Under the pieces are notes generated by a model. That model did no database searches. It was not told where the DNA came from and saw nothing but the letters and a program-made list of their open reading frames with translations. Positions 30,405 through 39,363 of a stretch of DNA of 64,000 nucleotides are shown in pieces (positions within the stretch are counted from its first letter, which is position 1; the number at the start of each line of letters is the position of its first letter). Source of the DNA: Sphingopyxis witflariensis (lineage in GTDB: Bacteria > Pseudomonadota > Alphaproteobacteria > Sphingomonadales > Sphingomonadaceae); assembly GCF_002205635.1 (NCBI RefSeq), contig NZ_NISJ01000004.1, positions 1-64,000 on the forward strand, read 5' to 3'. The position numbers were made by a program, and so were the translations under genes.

Positions 30405-32612
30405 GTGGACGCGGCGCAGGCGGTACATGAAAAATTCCTTGCGGCGCTGGCGCAAGGGGCGTTGCCCGATCGCGGCGATGCGCCCGATCCTGCGGTGATT
30501 GGCCTGTCGCGCGGCGATGCGACCGATATTTTCCTTTCCCAGTTGACCAGCCGCCAGATGGACCGGTTGTCGCGGCACCTTCAGGCGCGCGGCGAGGGTT
30601 TCTATACGATCGGATCGTCGGGGCATGAGGGCAATGCCGCGGTCGCCGCCGCGTTGCGCGTCACCGACATGGCATTTCTTCACTATCGTTCAAATGCTTT
30701 CCAGCTTCACCGTGCGCGGCAGGTGCCGGGACAGACGCCGACGTGGGACATGCTGCTGAGCTTCGCCGCGTCGAGCGATGACCCGATTTCGGGCGGGCGG
30801 CACAAGGTGATCGGGTCGAAGCCGCTCAATATCCCGCCGCAAACCTCGACGATCGCCTCGCATCTTCCGAAGGCGGTCGGCGCGGCTTTCTCGATCGGGA
30901 TCGCGCGGCGGCTGGGCCGGACCGGGCTACCGCTTCCCGACGACGCGGTGGTGCTGACAAGCTTCGGCGATGCGTCGGCGAATCATTCGACTGCACAGGG
31001 CGCGTTCAATACCGCCGGCTGGGCAGCATTTCAGGGATCACCGATGCCGCTGATCTTCCTGTGCGAAGACAATGGCATCGGCATTTCGACCCGTACCCCG
31101 ACGGGGTGGATCGAGGCGCAGTTCCGCCACCGAGCGGGGCTGCACTATATCCGGTGCGACGGCACCGACCTCGCCTCGGCCTATGCCGGGGCGTGCGAGG
31201 CGGCCGATTATGCGCGGCGATATCGCAAGCCGGTGTTCCTCCACATGGCGACGGTGCGTCTTTATGGCCACGCCGGGTCGGACGTGCAGGGCGCCTATCT
31301 GCCAAAGGCCTTGATCGAGGCGGATGAGAGGCGCGACCCGCTGCTCGCCGGCGCAGCGCTGATGGCGCAGCAGGGCTGGATGACCCCCGCCGAAATCGCC
31401 GACGCCTATGAAGACATTGGCGCGACTCTGGCACGGCAGGCCGAGGCTGCGATCCTGCGGCCCAAGATCACGACGCCCGCGCATGTGATGGAAAGCCTGA
31501 TCCCGCCGAAGCGCGAGGTCGTGCGCGCCAACACCCCGTCGGCCGAGGATCGCAGTGCGATGTTCGGCAGCGATGCGGGGGCGATGGACAAGCCGCAGCA
31601 TATGGCGCGGTTGCTCTCCTGGGCGATCGCCGACCTGATGCTTGCCTATCCCGAGATCGTCGTCGCGGGCGAGGATGTCGGGCCGAAGGGCGGCGTCTAT
31701 AATGTCACCGCGAAGCTTCACCAGCGTTTCGGTTCGGCGCGCGTCGTCAACACGCTTCTCGACGAACAGGCGATCCTCGGGCTCGCGATCGGCATGGCGC
31801 ACAATGATTTTCTGCCGATGCCCGAGATCCAGTTCCTCGCCTATGTCCACAATGCCGAGGACCAGATTCGCGGTGAGGCGGCGACGCTCAGTTTCTTCTC
31901 CGACGGCCAATATACCAACCCGATGGTGCTGCGCATCGCGGGGCTCGGTTACCAGAAAGGCTTCGGCGGCCATTTCCACAATGATAACAGCCTCGCGGTC
32001 TTCCGCGACATTCCCGGAGTCATCCTCGCGGTGCCGTCGAACGGGCGCGATGCGGTGCATATGCTTCGCGAATGTGTGCGGCTGGCGCGCGAGGAGCAGC
32101 GGGTGGTCGTCTTCGTCGAACCGATCGCGCTCTATATGACCCGCGATCTCCACGAAGAGGGCGATGGGCTGTGGACAAGCAATTATGAAGCGCCAGGGGA
32201 GGGCGCACCGATCCGCCTCGGCGAAGTCGGCGTTCATGGCGACGGCAGCGACCTTGCGATCGTCACCTATGGCAATGGCTATTATCTCTCACGCCAGGCC
32301 GAAAAGCTGCTTGCCGCCGAGGGCGTGAAGGCGCGGGTGATCGATCTGCGCTGGCTGGGGCCGGTCGACGCCGACGCGCTGGTCGCAGCGGTCGGCGACG
32401 CCAAGCGCGTGCTGATCGTCGACGAATGCCGCATCACCGGGTCGCAGAGCGAGGCGCTGATGGCGCTGTTCGCCGAACGCACGCCCGACAAGAAGCTCGC
32501 GCGGATCGCCGCCGACGACAGTTTCATCCCGCTCGGCCGCGCGGCGACGCTGACGATGCCGAGCCGCGACAGCATCGCCGCGGCGGCGCGTGAGCTAATC
32601 GGCAAAGACTGA
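30405..32612 (+). CDS. Fused 2-oxoacid dehydrogenase E1 (alpha-beta), branched-chain type
   Basis: 735 aa. The alpha part (about 1-390) carries the thiamine-diphosphate motif from GDA (188-190) to the NGIGIST segment (about 223-229). The beta part (about 395-735) starts KPQHMARLLSWAIADLM and has VAGEDVGPKGGVYNVT and NTLLDEQAILGLAIGMA. Fusion of E1 alpha and beta is a known form in some bacteria. It decarboxylates a 2-oxo acid and passes the acyl group to an E2 lipoyl domain; no E2 or E3 gene is nearby. The GTG start at 30405 is set by AGGAG seven bases upstream; a start at 30381 is also open. Confidence 0.88.
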   Translation: MDAAQAVHEKFLAALAQGALPDRGDAPDPAVIGLSRGDATDIFLSQLTSRQMDRLSRHLQARGEGFYTIGSSGHEGNAAVAAALRVTDMAFLHYRSNAFQLHRARQVPGQTPTWDMLLSFAASSDDPISGGRHKVIGSKPLNIPPQTSTIASHLPKAVGAAFSIGIARRLGRTGLPLPDDAVVLTSFGDASANHSTAQGAFNTAGWAAFQGSPMPLIFLCEDNGIGISTRTPTGWIEAQFRHRAGLHYIRCDGTDLASAYAGACEAADYARRYRKPVFLHMATVRLYGHAGSDVQGAYLPKALIEADERRDPLLAGAALMAQQGWMTPAEIADAYEDIGATLARQAEAAILRPKITTPAHVMESLIPPKREVVRANTPSAEDRSAMFGSDAGAMDKPQHMARLLSWAIADLMLAYPEIVVAGEDVGPKGGVYNVTAKLHQRFGSARVVNTLLDEQAILGLAIGMAHNDFLPMPEIQFLAYVHNAEDQIRGEAATLSFFSDGQYTNPMVLRIAGLGYQKGFGGHFHNDNSLAVFRDIPGVILAVPSNGRDAVHMLRECVRLAREEQRVVVFVEPIALYMTRDLHEEGDGLWTSNYEAPGEGAPIRLGEVGVHGDGSDLAIVTYGNGYYLSRQAEKLLAAEGVKARVIDLRWLGPVDADALVAAVGDAKRVLIVDECRITGSQSEALMALFAERTPDKKLARIAADDSFIPLGRAATLTMPSRDSIAAAARELIGKD

Positions 32613-32620
32613 ATTTTGGT

Positions 32621-32706
32621 CCGTTCGCCCTGAGCTTGTCGAAGGGCCGTCCTTGTTTTTGACCAAAGAGAGAAGAACAGTGCTTCGACAAGCTCAGCAC
32701 AAACGG
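32621..32706. repeat. Dispersed inverted repeat between E1 and FabD-like genes
   Basis: Left arm around 32621-32648 contains cctgagcttgtcgaagg and right arm 32681-32706 contains cttcgacaagctcagc. This GAGCTTGTCGAAG palindrome type is widespread between genes in proteobacterial genomes. The FabD-like ribosome site lies right after it. Confidence 0.85.
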
Positions 32707-32720
32707 AAGAGGAATTGGTG

Positions 32721-33773
32721 ATGGCGGCGAGCAAAAAGACGGCCCTCGTCGTTGCGCCGGGGCGTGGCACATATGGAAAGGGCGAGCTTGGCAGCATCGC
32801 CCGGTTGCACGGAGAGCGTTTCGGTGAGCTGATCGCCCATTTCGATGCGCAGCGCCGCGAGCAGGGCCAGCCGACGGTCAGCGAACTCGACAGCGCCGAG
32901 CGTTTCAGCGTTGCGACCCATATGCGCGGCGATGTTGCGGCGCCGCTGATCTACACCGCGACGATCCTCGATTTCCTCAGTATCGACCGCGAGGCGTTCG
33001 ACATCGTTGCCGTCGCGGGCAACTCGATGGGCTGGTACAGCGCGCTCGCCTGCGGCGGGGCGGTGTCGGTCGAGGATGGTTTCCGCATCAGCAATGCAAT
33101 GGGGATGAACAGCCAGGCCCACGGCCCCGGCGGACAGGTCCTGCTGCAGGTCGTCGATGAGGATTGGCGGCCGGTGCCCGGCCTCCGCGAAACCCTGCTG
33201 GCGCTCGTCGCCGACATCGGCTCGCGACCCGGCCATGCGCTCGCGCTGTCGATCGACCTTGCCGGGATGCTCGTGCTCGCGGGCGATGAGGCCGGGCTTG
33301 CCGCCCTGCTCGCCGAAGCACCGCCGACCCCCGGTCGCGATCCGTTGCGCCTTGCGGGGCACGGTCCTTTCCACACCCCGCTGATGTTCGGCAGTTCGGA
33401 CAAGGCGAAGACCGAATTGCCGACCTCGCTGTTCGGCCGTCCGGCGCTGCCGCTGGTCGATGGGCGCGGCCAGATCTGGCGCCGCCTGTCGAGCGAGCCG
33501 GCGGCACTCTGGGCTTATAGCTTCGGCCACCAGATTCTCGCGCCCTATGACTTCGCGCGCTCGGTGCAGGTCGCGGTCCGGGAATATGCCCCCGACGTCA
33601 TCATCCTGCCCGGCCCCGGCGACACGCTGGGCGGCGCGATCGCGCAATCGCTGATCGGCATCGGCTGGCAGGGAATTGCAAGCAAGGCCGACTTCATGGC
33701 GCGACAGGCGGAGGAGCCGGTCCTGCTGTCGATGGGCCGCGCCGAACAGCGCGAGCATGTCGTGAAAGGCTGA
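32721..33773 (+). CDS. Malonyl-CoA:ACP transacylase (FabD)-like acyltransferase
   Basis: 350 aa. The acyltransferase nucleophile elbow is AVAGNSMGWYSAL (S102) and the catalytic His is in GHGPFHTPLM (H218), as in FabD. Start at 32721 follows AGAGGA by seven bases; weaker TTG and GTG starts lie at 32715 and 32718. FabD moves malonyl groups from CoA to acyl carrier protein. The sequence differs enough from housekeeping FabD to be a paralogue with another acyl substrate. Adjacent to the fused E1 gene on the same strand, it may use or make branched acyl groups; that is inference. Confidence 0.75.
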   Translation: MAASKKTALVVAPGRGTYGKGELGSIARLHGERFGELIAHFDAQRREQGQPTVSELDSAERFSVATHMRGDVAAPLIYTATILDFLSIDREAFDIVAVAGNSMGWYSALACGGAVSVEDGFRISNAMGMNSQAHGPGGQVLLQVVDEDWRPVPGLRETLLALVADIGSRPGHALALSIDLAGMLVLAGDEAGLAALLAEAPPTPGRDPLRLAGHGPFHTPLMFGSSDKAKTELPTSLFGRPALPLVDGRGQIWRRLSSEPAALWAYSFGHQILAPYDFARSVQVAVREYAPDVIILPGPGDTLGGAIAQSLIGIGWQGIASKADFMARQAEEPVLLSMGRAEQREHVVKG

Positions 33774-33823
33774 TAGCGCCAGCCGGAGCAGAAAATCCGC
33801 GCCACCGCCGGTGGTACGCGGCG

Positions 33824-35293
33824 CTATTCGGCTTCGGTGCTGACGCCGAGCGCAGGAATGCCGATCGAGCGTCGACCGCCGAAATCGGACCGCACGACGA
33901 TCGCGCCCTGCTTTTCCATATATTCGAGCAGGCGGCGGACGCGGCCCGACGAACTGGTGCCATAGGCGCGCGCGAGCGCGTCGTCGTCGGGGCAGGCGCT
34001 CCCCTCCATTGCTGCGCGCGCGATCAGGGTGAAGGGCGCGAGCATGTCGTCTGGAAGCCGCCCGGCGGCGCCGATCAGTTCCTGCCATTCGGGCTGGGCG
34101 GGCTCGAAGATGCCGCCCTTGGCAAAGGCGAAACGGCGGCGAAACTGGGTGAGGTCGAGTGGGACGCGGGCAAGCCGCTGCATCCGGCACCGCACCGAGA
34201 AATCCTGATAGAGGAAGGATTCGGGATGAAAGGCATTGCCGGGATCGGCGAGCATATCCTCGAGCACCGTGATGATCGCGCCATCGATGTCGGGCATATC
34301 GATTTCGGGCGTGTCGGCGTCGTTGTCGCTCGCGCCGTCGTCGCCATGATCCGTCGCGGCCTGCTCGGCAAAACGGCGGATCAGTTCATCGGGCGCGACC
34401 GGCGCCGGTGCGGGCGGCGGGGGCGGCTTCACCTGCGTTTCGAGCTCGGCGAAGAGCATCGTGCGCATATCCTGCGGCTCGGCGTCGGGCATCGGCATCA
34501 GGCCGTGGGTTCCCATTCGCGTCGCGGTCCGGGTCGCGCCGATCTTGACCGATATCGGCCGACGCGAAATCGCGGGGCCAAGGCCGAGGAAAGATCCGCG
34601 CTCGAGCTCACGGATCTGTTCGGCCTGCCGCCGTTCCATGCCCAGCAGGTCGGCGGCCCGCGCCATGTCGATGTCGAGGAAGGTGCGGCCCATCAGGAAA
34701 TTGCTCGCCTCGGCGGCGACATTCTTGGCGAGTTTTGCAAGCCGTTGGGTGGCGATGACCCCCGCGAGCCCGCGCTTGCGCCCGCGGCACATTAAATTGG
34801 TCATCGCGCTCAGGCTGGCGCGGCGCACCGCGTCGGACACGTCGCCCGACGCGCTCGGCGCGAACATCTGCGCTTCGTCGACGACGACCAGTGCAGGAAA
34901 CCAGTGTTCGCGCGGCGCGTCGAACAGCGCGTTCAGGAAAACCGCGGCACAGCCCATCTGCGCCTCGATATCGAGCGTGTCGAGGCTGAGCACGACCGAG
35001 GCGCGATGCTCGCGGATGCGCGCGCCCATCGCCGCAATCTCGCGCTCATTATAGTCGCCGGCGTTGACGACGACATGGCTGTAGGTGTCGGCGAGCGTGA
35101 CGAAATCGCCCTCGGGATCGATCACGACCTGCTGGACGAGTTCGGCGCTTTCCTCGAGCAGGCGGCGCAGGAGATGCGACTTGCCCGAACCCGAATTGCC
35201 CTGGACGAGCAGGCGTGTTGCGAGCAATTCCTGCACGTTGATATGGACGGCCCTGCCCGCTCCTTCGGTTCCGATTTCGATGCTGCTGTCCAC
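33824..35293 (-). CDS. HerA-like (FtsK-HerA superfamily) ATP-binding protein
   Basis: About 489 aa. The N-terminal HAS-barrel-like strand region is short. Walker A is GNSGSGKSHLL (about residues 32-42), Walker B is ALVVVDEAQMF, and ATQRLAKLAKNVAAEASNFLMGRT is the arginine-finger and sensor region. A long C-terminal helical part contains a proline-rich linker. HerA proteins are hexameric DNA translocases, usually with NurA nuclease; no nuclease gene is adjacent. The GTG at 35293 has AGGGG eight bases upstream; a TTG at 35329 is an alternative start. Confidence 0.82.
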   Translation of the reverse strand: MDSSIEIGTEGAGRAVHINVQELLATRLLVQGNSGSGKSHLLRRLLEESAELVQQVVIDPEGDFVTLADTYSHVVVNAGDYNEREIAAMGARIREHRASVVLSLDTLDIEAQMGCAAVFLNALFDAPREHWFPALVVVDEAQMFAPSASGDVSDAVRRASLSAMTNLMCRGRKRGLAGVIATQRLAKLAKNVAAEASNFLMGRTFLDIDMARAADLLGMERRQAEQIRELERGSFLGLGPAISRRPISVKIGATRTATRMGTHGLMPMPDAEPQDMRTMLFAELETQVKPPPPPAPAPVAPDELIRRFAEQAATDHGDDGASDNDADTPEIDMPDIDGAIITVLEDMLADPGNAFHPESFLYQDFSVRCRMQRLARVPLDLTQFRRRFAFAKGGIFEPAQPEWQELIGAAGRLPDDMLAPFTLIARAAMEGSACPDDDALARAYGTSSSGRVRRLLEYMEKQGAIVVRSDFGGRRSIGIPALGVSTEAE

Positions 35294-35356
35294 GCGCCTG
35301 CCCCTACCGGGACGCCGTTGGCTTGACAACGGCGAAGGCCAAAACGGACGGCCCCA

Positions 35357-36607
35357 TCAGGTCGGCGGCGACACCTCGCGCCAGTCGTCGCTGTGGCTGA
35401 CCATGCCTTCGAAAGTGAAGAGATCGGCGTTGCGCCAGCCCTTTTCAGGGGCCTCGCTGCCGGTGCCCTTCGCCTGCGCCAGCATGATCTTGCGGAATTC
35501 GAAGATCGCGCGGTCGCTCGATCCCAGCTTGTCATGGCTGCGGTCGGCGATCGGGCCCATCGATTCCCACATCGCCATATCCTGCGTGGGAATGCCCTTG
35601 ATGCCGGTGAAGTCGCCGGCCTTCATCGCCGCGCGGTCCTGCTGATAGTCGTTTTCGGCGTTGCGATATTTGCGGAAGGTGATGGGGTCGATGTCGATGC
35701 CGGGGGTCGCATCACAGAATTGGCGCCAGGCTTCGGTCGAAATCCCCTTCGTCTCGTGCCAGGCGATCCAGTAAAACATGCAGTTCACATCGTCGATCGG
35801 CACCAGCATCTGGATCAGGCGATAACGGTCGGTCGGCGGGATCATCACGGTGAAGGGCGCGGCGAACAGCGTCGTGCGGACGTAATCCTGCTTGTCGGCG
35901 TCGGCGATCGGGGTGCGGATCGCGGCATAGCGAAAGCCGTAAGGCGTGCGTTCGACCTGCAATCGCGGCGACTTGTCGGCCGAGGGGCGCAGCCACTGGC
36001 TGTCGGTCGCGGTCGATCCCGACACGTCGGTCGCGGTCGGCATGTTCGACGAATGGAGGCTGCTGCTGTGCGCCGAATCGATCGATCCTTCGAGCACCTG
36101 CGCCCAGTTGCACGCGGCGTGAATCTTGACGATCGCGATCTTGTCGTCGGGGGCCTTCGTCCAAACCGGCGGATCGAAGGGCGCGGGATTTTCAGGGTCG
36201 CCCATCCACGCCCAGACGAAACCGCCGGCCTCGCGCGCCGGATAGGCGCGGGTGCGCATCGATTCGCGCAGCTTGGCGTCGACGGGTTCGGACGACATGT
36301 CGACCGCCTGCCCGTTCACGTCGAATTTCCAGCCATGATAAAGGCAGCGCAGCCCGCATTCCTCGTTGCGGCCGAACACCAGCGAGGCGCGGCGGTGCGG
36401 GCATTGTTCGTCCAGCACGCCGACGCGGCCCTCGGTGTCGCGAAACACCACCATATCCTCGCCCAGCAGGCGGGCGCGGCGCGGCGGGCCGTCGCGCTCG
36501 GCGACTTCCTCGCTCATGCACACGGGCATCCAGTGGCGGCGCATCACTTTGCCCATCGGGGCATCGCCTTCGACGCGGCAGAGGAGGTCATTTTGCTGAG
36601 GAGTCAT
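35357..36607 (-). CDS. Rieske aromatic-ring-hydroxylating oxygenase, phthalate 4,5-dioxygenase type
   Basis: 416 aa. The Rieske [2Fe-2S] ligands are C69, H71, C88 and H91 (CPHRR ... CLYHGW). The mononuclear iron site is in GSIDSAHSSSLH (D177, H180, H185). The overall pattern and length match the oxygenase of phthalate 4,5-dioxygenases (Pht3-like), which use a fused flavin/ferredoxin reductase. No reductase gene is nearby. It would make a cis-dihydrodiol from an aromatic acid, the substrate of the Gfo/Idh/MocA enzyme across the shared promoter gap. Confidence 0.88.
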   Translation of the reverse strand: MTPQQNDLLCRVEGDAPMGKVMRRHWMPVCMSEEVAERDGPPRRARLLGEDMVVFRDTEGRVGVLDEQCPHRRASLVFGRNEECGLRCLYHGWKFDVNGQAVDMSSEPVDAKLRESMRTRAYPAREAGGFVWAWMGDPENPAPFDPPVWTKAPDDKIAIVKIHAACNWAQVLEGSIDSAHSSSLHSSNMPTATDVSGSTATDSQWLRPSADKSPRLQVERTPYGFRYAAIRTPIADADKQDYVRTTLFAAPFTVMIPPTDRYRLIQMLVPIDDVNCMFYWIAWHETKGISTEAWRQFCDATPGIDIDPITFRKYRNAENDYQQDRAAMKAGDFTGIKGIPTQDMAMWESMGPIADRSHDKLGSSDRAIFEFRKIMLAQAKGTGSEAPEKGWRNADLFTFEGMVSHSDDWREVSPPT

Positions 36608-36654
36608 GGTCTTTCCCGAAGTTGACAAGGGTGCCGTGCAGTGCGGCTTAAAAA

Positions 36655-36672
36655 TACTTCTATATAGAAGTA
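36655..36672. promoter_or_regulatory. Perfect 18-bp palindrome, likely operator
   Basis: tacttctatatagaagta reads the same on both strands. It lies between the divergent Rieske and Gfo/Idh/MocA genes, 48 bases from the first start and 59 from the second, so a bound regulator could control both. It shares the CTT-N8-AAG outer pattern with the operator family at 43.6-61.5 kb but has a different centre. The best local candidate regulator is the MarR protein at 38862. Confidence 0.75.
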
Positions 36673-36730
36673 ATTTGCTTTTCAAGGGGGCAGGCGCTAA
36701 ATGGGTCCGCAAGGGTTTCGGGAGCGGCGG

Positions 36731-37879
36731 ATGACGGTGCGATTGGCAGTGCTGGGATTGGGACGCGGCGCGGTGCTGACCGTGCCGGCGTTCGCTGCGC
36801 ATCCGCGGATCACGCTCGTTGCCGGATGCGATCCCAATGCCGATGCGCGCGCGGGGTTCGGGCTTCCCGCTTATGCCAGCGCCGAGGAGCTGTTCGCGCA
36901 TGGCGACGATTTCGACGCCGTCTATATTGCCTCACCGCACGAATTCCATGCGCGCCACGCGATCATGGCGGCCGAGGCGGGCAAGCATATATTGGTTGAA
37001 AAACCGATGGCGGTGACGCTGGCCGAGGCGGCGGCGATGGTTGCGGCGGCAGAAGCCGCCGGAACCGTGCTGATGGTCGGGCCAAGCCATGGCTATGACC
37101 CGCCGGTCGCGCTCGCGGCCGAGCTGATCGCGTCGGGCGAGGCGGGCGCGGTGCGGCTGATCCACGCCGCGAACTTCACCGATTTCCTCTATCGCCCGCG
37201 CCGCCCGGCCGAACTCGACACCGCGCAGGGCGGCGGCGTGGTGCTGAGTCAGGCGACGCACCAGATCGACATGATTCGCCGCCTCGCGGCCAGCCCGGTC
37301 GCGTCGGTCCGCGCATGGACCGGCGGCTGGGACGCGCGCGCGGCCGAAGGCGCGTTCACCGCGCTGCTGACGTTCGAGAATGGTGCCGCGGCGAACCTCA
37401 CCTATTCGGGCTATGCGCGCTACGACAGCGACGCGCTCGCGGGATGGGCGGGGGAGCTGGGCGGTGCCAAAGACCCCGCAGCCCATGGACGTGCGCGCGC
37501 GGTGCTGGCGGGGGCCGACGAACAGACGGCGAAAGCCGCGCGCACCTTTGCTGCGGGTGATCGGGTCAGCTCCGCGGTGCGCCACCACGAACGCTTCGGG
37601 ATGCTCGTCGCGCTATGCGAAAAGGCCGATCTCGAACTGACCCCGCAGGGGGTGAATCTTCACGGCGATGGCGGGATGCGCAGCATCGCGGCGCCCTTGC
37701 CGCCGGTGCAGCGCGCCGATGTCGCCGACGCCTTTGCCCGCGCCATCCTCGATGGCGAATCGCCCTTGTTCGACGGCCGCTGGGGTCTCGACAGCCTCGC
37801 GGTGTGCCACGCCATCCTGCGCTCGGCGCGCGAGCGCCGCGATATTTCGCCTTCCGACCTTCTTCCTTCCTCGCATTGA
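36731..37879 (+). CDS. Gfo/Idh/MocA-family dehydrogenase (dihydrodiol type)
   Basis: 382 aa. N-terminal Rossmann domain with LAVLGLGRGA and the catalytic lysine motif EKP (90-92). The C-terminal domain is the usual alpha/beta sheet. Its position opposite a phthalate-type Rieske oxygenase and next to a 4,5-dihydroxyphthalate-decarboxylase-like gene fits the Pht4 dehydrogenase, which would re-aromatise the dihydrodiol with NAD(P)+. Start at 36731 has GGAG six bases upstream. Confidence 0.87.
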   Translation: MTVRLAVLGLGRGAVLTVPAFAAHPRITLVAGCDPNADARAGFGLPAYASAEELFAHGDDFDAVYIASPHEFHARHAIMAAEAGKHILVEKPMAVTLAEAAAMVAAAEAAGTVLMVGPSHGYDPPVALAAELIASGEAGAVRLIHAANFTDFLYRPRRPAELDTAQGGGVVLSQATHQIDMIRRLAASPVASVRAWTGGWDARAAEGAFTALLTFENGAAANLTYSGYARYDSDALAGWAGELGGAKDPAAHGRARAVLAGADEQTAKAARTFAAGDRVSSAVRHHERFGMLVALCEKADLELTPQGVNLHGDGGMRSIAAPLPPVQRADVADAFARAILDGESPLFDGRWGLDSLAVCHAILRSARERRDISPSDLLPSSH

Positions 37880-37888
37880 AAGACACGC

Positions 37889-38881
37889 ATGACCCGCCTC
37901 CCCATTTCGCTCGCCTGCTGGAACTATGACCGCACCCAGGCGCTTGCCGACGGCAGCATCCGGCCCGACGGCATCGACCTCAACTTCCAGACGCTCGAGG
38001 TCGAGGAGACCTTCTTTCGCATGCTGCGGCACCGCGAATTCGACGCCGCCGAAATGTCGATGTCGTCATACTGCGTCACGCTGTCGCGCCCCGATCCGGC
38101 GTTCATCGCGATCCCGGTCTTCCCGTCGCGGCTGTTCCGCCACAGCTGCATTTTCGTCTCGGCGAAAAGCGGGATCGAAACCCCCGCCGATCTGGTCGGC
38201 AAGCGGATTGGCGTTCCCGAATATCAGATGACCGCGCCGGTCTGGATCCGCGGCATTCTTGCCGACGAATATGGCGTCGATCCGGCGAGCGTCACCTATT
38301 ATACCGGCGGCGAGGAGCAGCCTGGGCGCGACGAGAAGCTGAAGCTGACCCTGCCCGAAAAATTCAAACTTCAGCCGATCGGCCCCGACCAGACGCTGTC
38401 GCGGATGCTCGCGGATGGCGAAATCGACGCGCTCCACACCGCGCGTACGCCGAGCACCTTCTACAGCGAGCCCGACAAGGTCCGCCGCCTGTTCACAGAT
38501 TTCGTCCCCGTCGAGCAGGATTATTATAGCCGCACCGGCATCTTCCCGATCATGCACGTCGTCGCGATCCGCCGCGAAATCTATGAAAAGAACCGCTGGA
38601 TCGCGCGCTCGCTGCAAAAGGCGTTCGAGGCCGCGCAGGCGAAGGTTTATGAGGAATTGCTCGTCACCGCGTCGCTGAAGACGATGCTGCCCTGGCAGAT
38701 TGCGGCGGTCGAACAGGCGGTGAGCTTGCTTGGGCGCGACTGGTGGCCCTATGGCTTTGGTCCGAATCGCGCGGTGATCGACACCTTCCTGCGCTATCAT
38801 CACGAGCAGGGCCTGTCGTCGCGGCGGCTGCAACCCGAAGAGCTTTTTGCCGAGGAATGTTTTGAAGCCTTCAAAATCTGA
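37889..38881 (+). CDS. 4,5-dihydroxyphthalate decarboxylase-like protein
   Basis: 330 aa. It has the periplasmic-binding-protein-like fold of the Pht5/OphC decarboxylase family: ISLACWNYDRTQALADGSI near the start, FRMLRHREFDAAEMSMSSYC, and the C-terminal WWPYGFGPNRAVIDTFLRYHHEQGL. No signal peptide, so it is cytosolic. Known members remove one carboxylate from 4,5-dihydroxyphthalate to give protocatechuate. It follows the dehydrogenase by nine bases and overlaps the MarR gene. Confidence 0.85.
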   Translation: MTRLPISLACWNYDRTQALADGSIRPDGIDLNFQTLEVEETFFRMLRHREFDAAEMSMSSYCVTLSRPDPAFIAIPVFPSRLFRHSCIFVSAKSGIETPADLVGKRIGVPEYQMTAPVWIRGILADEYGVDPASVTYYTGGEEQPGRDEKLKLTLPEKFKLQPIGPDQTLSRMLADGEIDALHTARTPSTFYSEPDKVRRLFTDFVPVEQDYYSRTGIFPIMHVVAIRREIYEKNRWIARSLQKAFEAAQAKVYEELLVTASLKTMLPWQIAAVEQAVSLLGRDWWPYGFGPNRAVIDTFLRYHHEQGLSSRRLQPEELFAEECFEAFKI

Positions 38882-39317
38882 ATCGGGTCAGCATAGCTTC
38901 GGCTTTGCCATCCGCCGCGCGCACCGCGCCTTTGACCGCGCGCTGCAGCGGCGGCTGGCGCCGCACGGCATCGCGACGGGTTACTGGTATTATCTGCGCG
39001 CGCTGTGGGACGAGGACGGGCTGACGCAAAAGCAGTTGTCCGACCGCACAGGGGTCGCCGAAAATACGACGGCGGCGATGATCGCGGCGATGATGAAGGA
39101 CGGGCTCGTTACGCGCACCCGCGCGGCTGACGACAAGCGCAAATGGCGGATCGCGCTGACGCCGCATGCTGTGGCACTGCGCGCCGACCTCTTCCCTTAT
39201 GTTGCCGAGGTCAACGGACGCGCGGCGGTGGGGGTCAGCGCAAAGGAACGGGCGCTGTTCCTCGATGTGATCGAACGAATGACGCTCAATCTGGCGCAGG
39301 ACGAGGCCGGCGACTGA
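38862..39317 (+). CDS. MarR-family regulator 1
   Basis: About 151 aa. The winged helix-turn-helix is seen in DGLTQKQLSDRTGVAENTTAAMIAAMMKDGLV followed by the wing TRAADDKRKWRIAL. It overlaps the end of the decarboxylase gene, and a TTG at 38862 with AGGA five bases upstream is the proposed start (another TTG lies at 38847). Its cotranscription with the phthalate-type genes suggests it senses their substrate and binds the palindrome at 36655-36672. Confidence 0.87.
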   Translation: MKPSKSESGQHSFGFAIRRAHRAFDRALQRRLAPHGIATGYWYYLRALWDEDGLTQKQLSDRTGVAENTTAAMIAAMMKDGLVTRTRAADDKRKWRIALTPHAVALRADLFPYVAEVNGRAAVGVSAKERALFLDVIERMTLNLAQDEAGD

Positions 39318-39322
39318 GAAGG

Positions 39323-39357
39323 GGCCGGAAAACTGAGGAAACCCCGGCTTTCCGGCC
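39323..39357. terminator. Bidirectional hairpin between MarR 1 and sulfatase
   Basis: ggccggaaa (39323-39331) pairs with tttccggcc (39349-39357). It lies between two convergent genes and can end both transcripts; no long T-run follows on either side. Confidence 0.7.
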
Positions 39358-39363
39358 ACAGCC

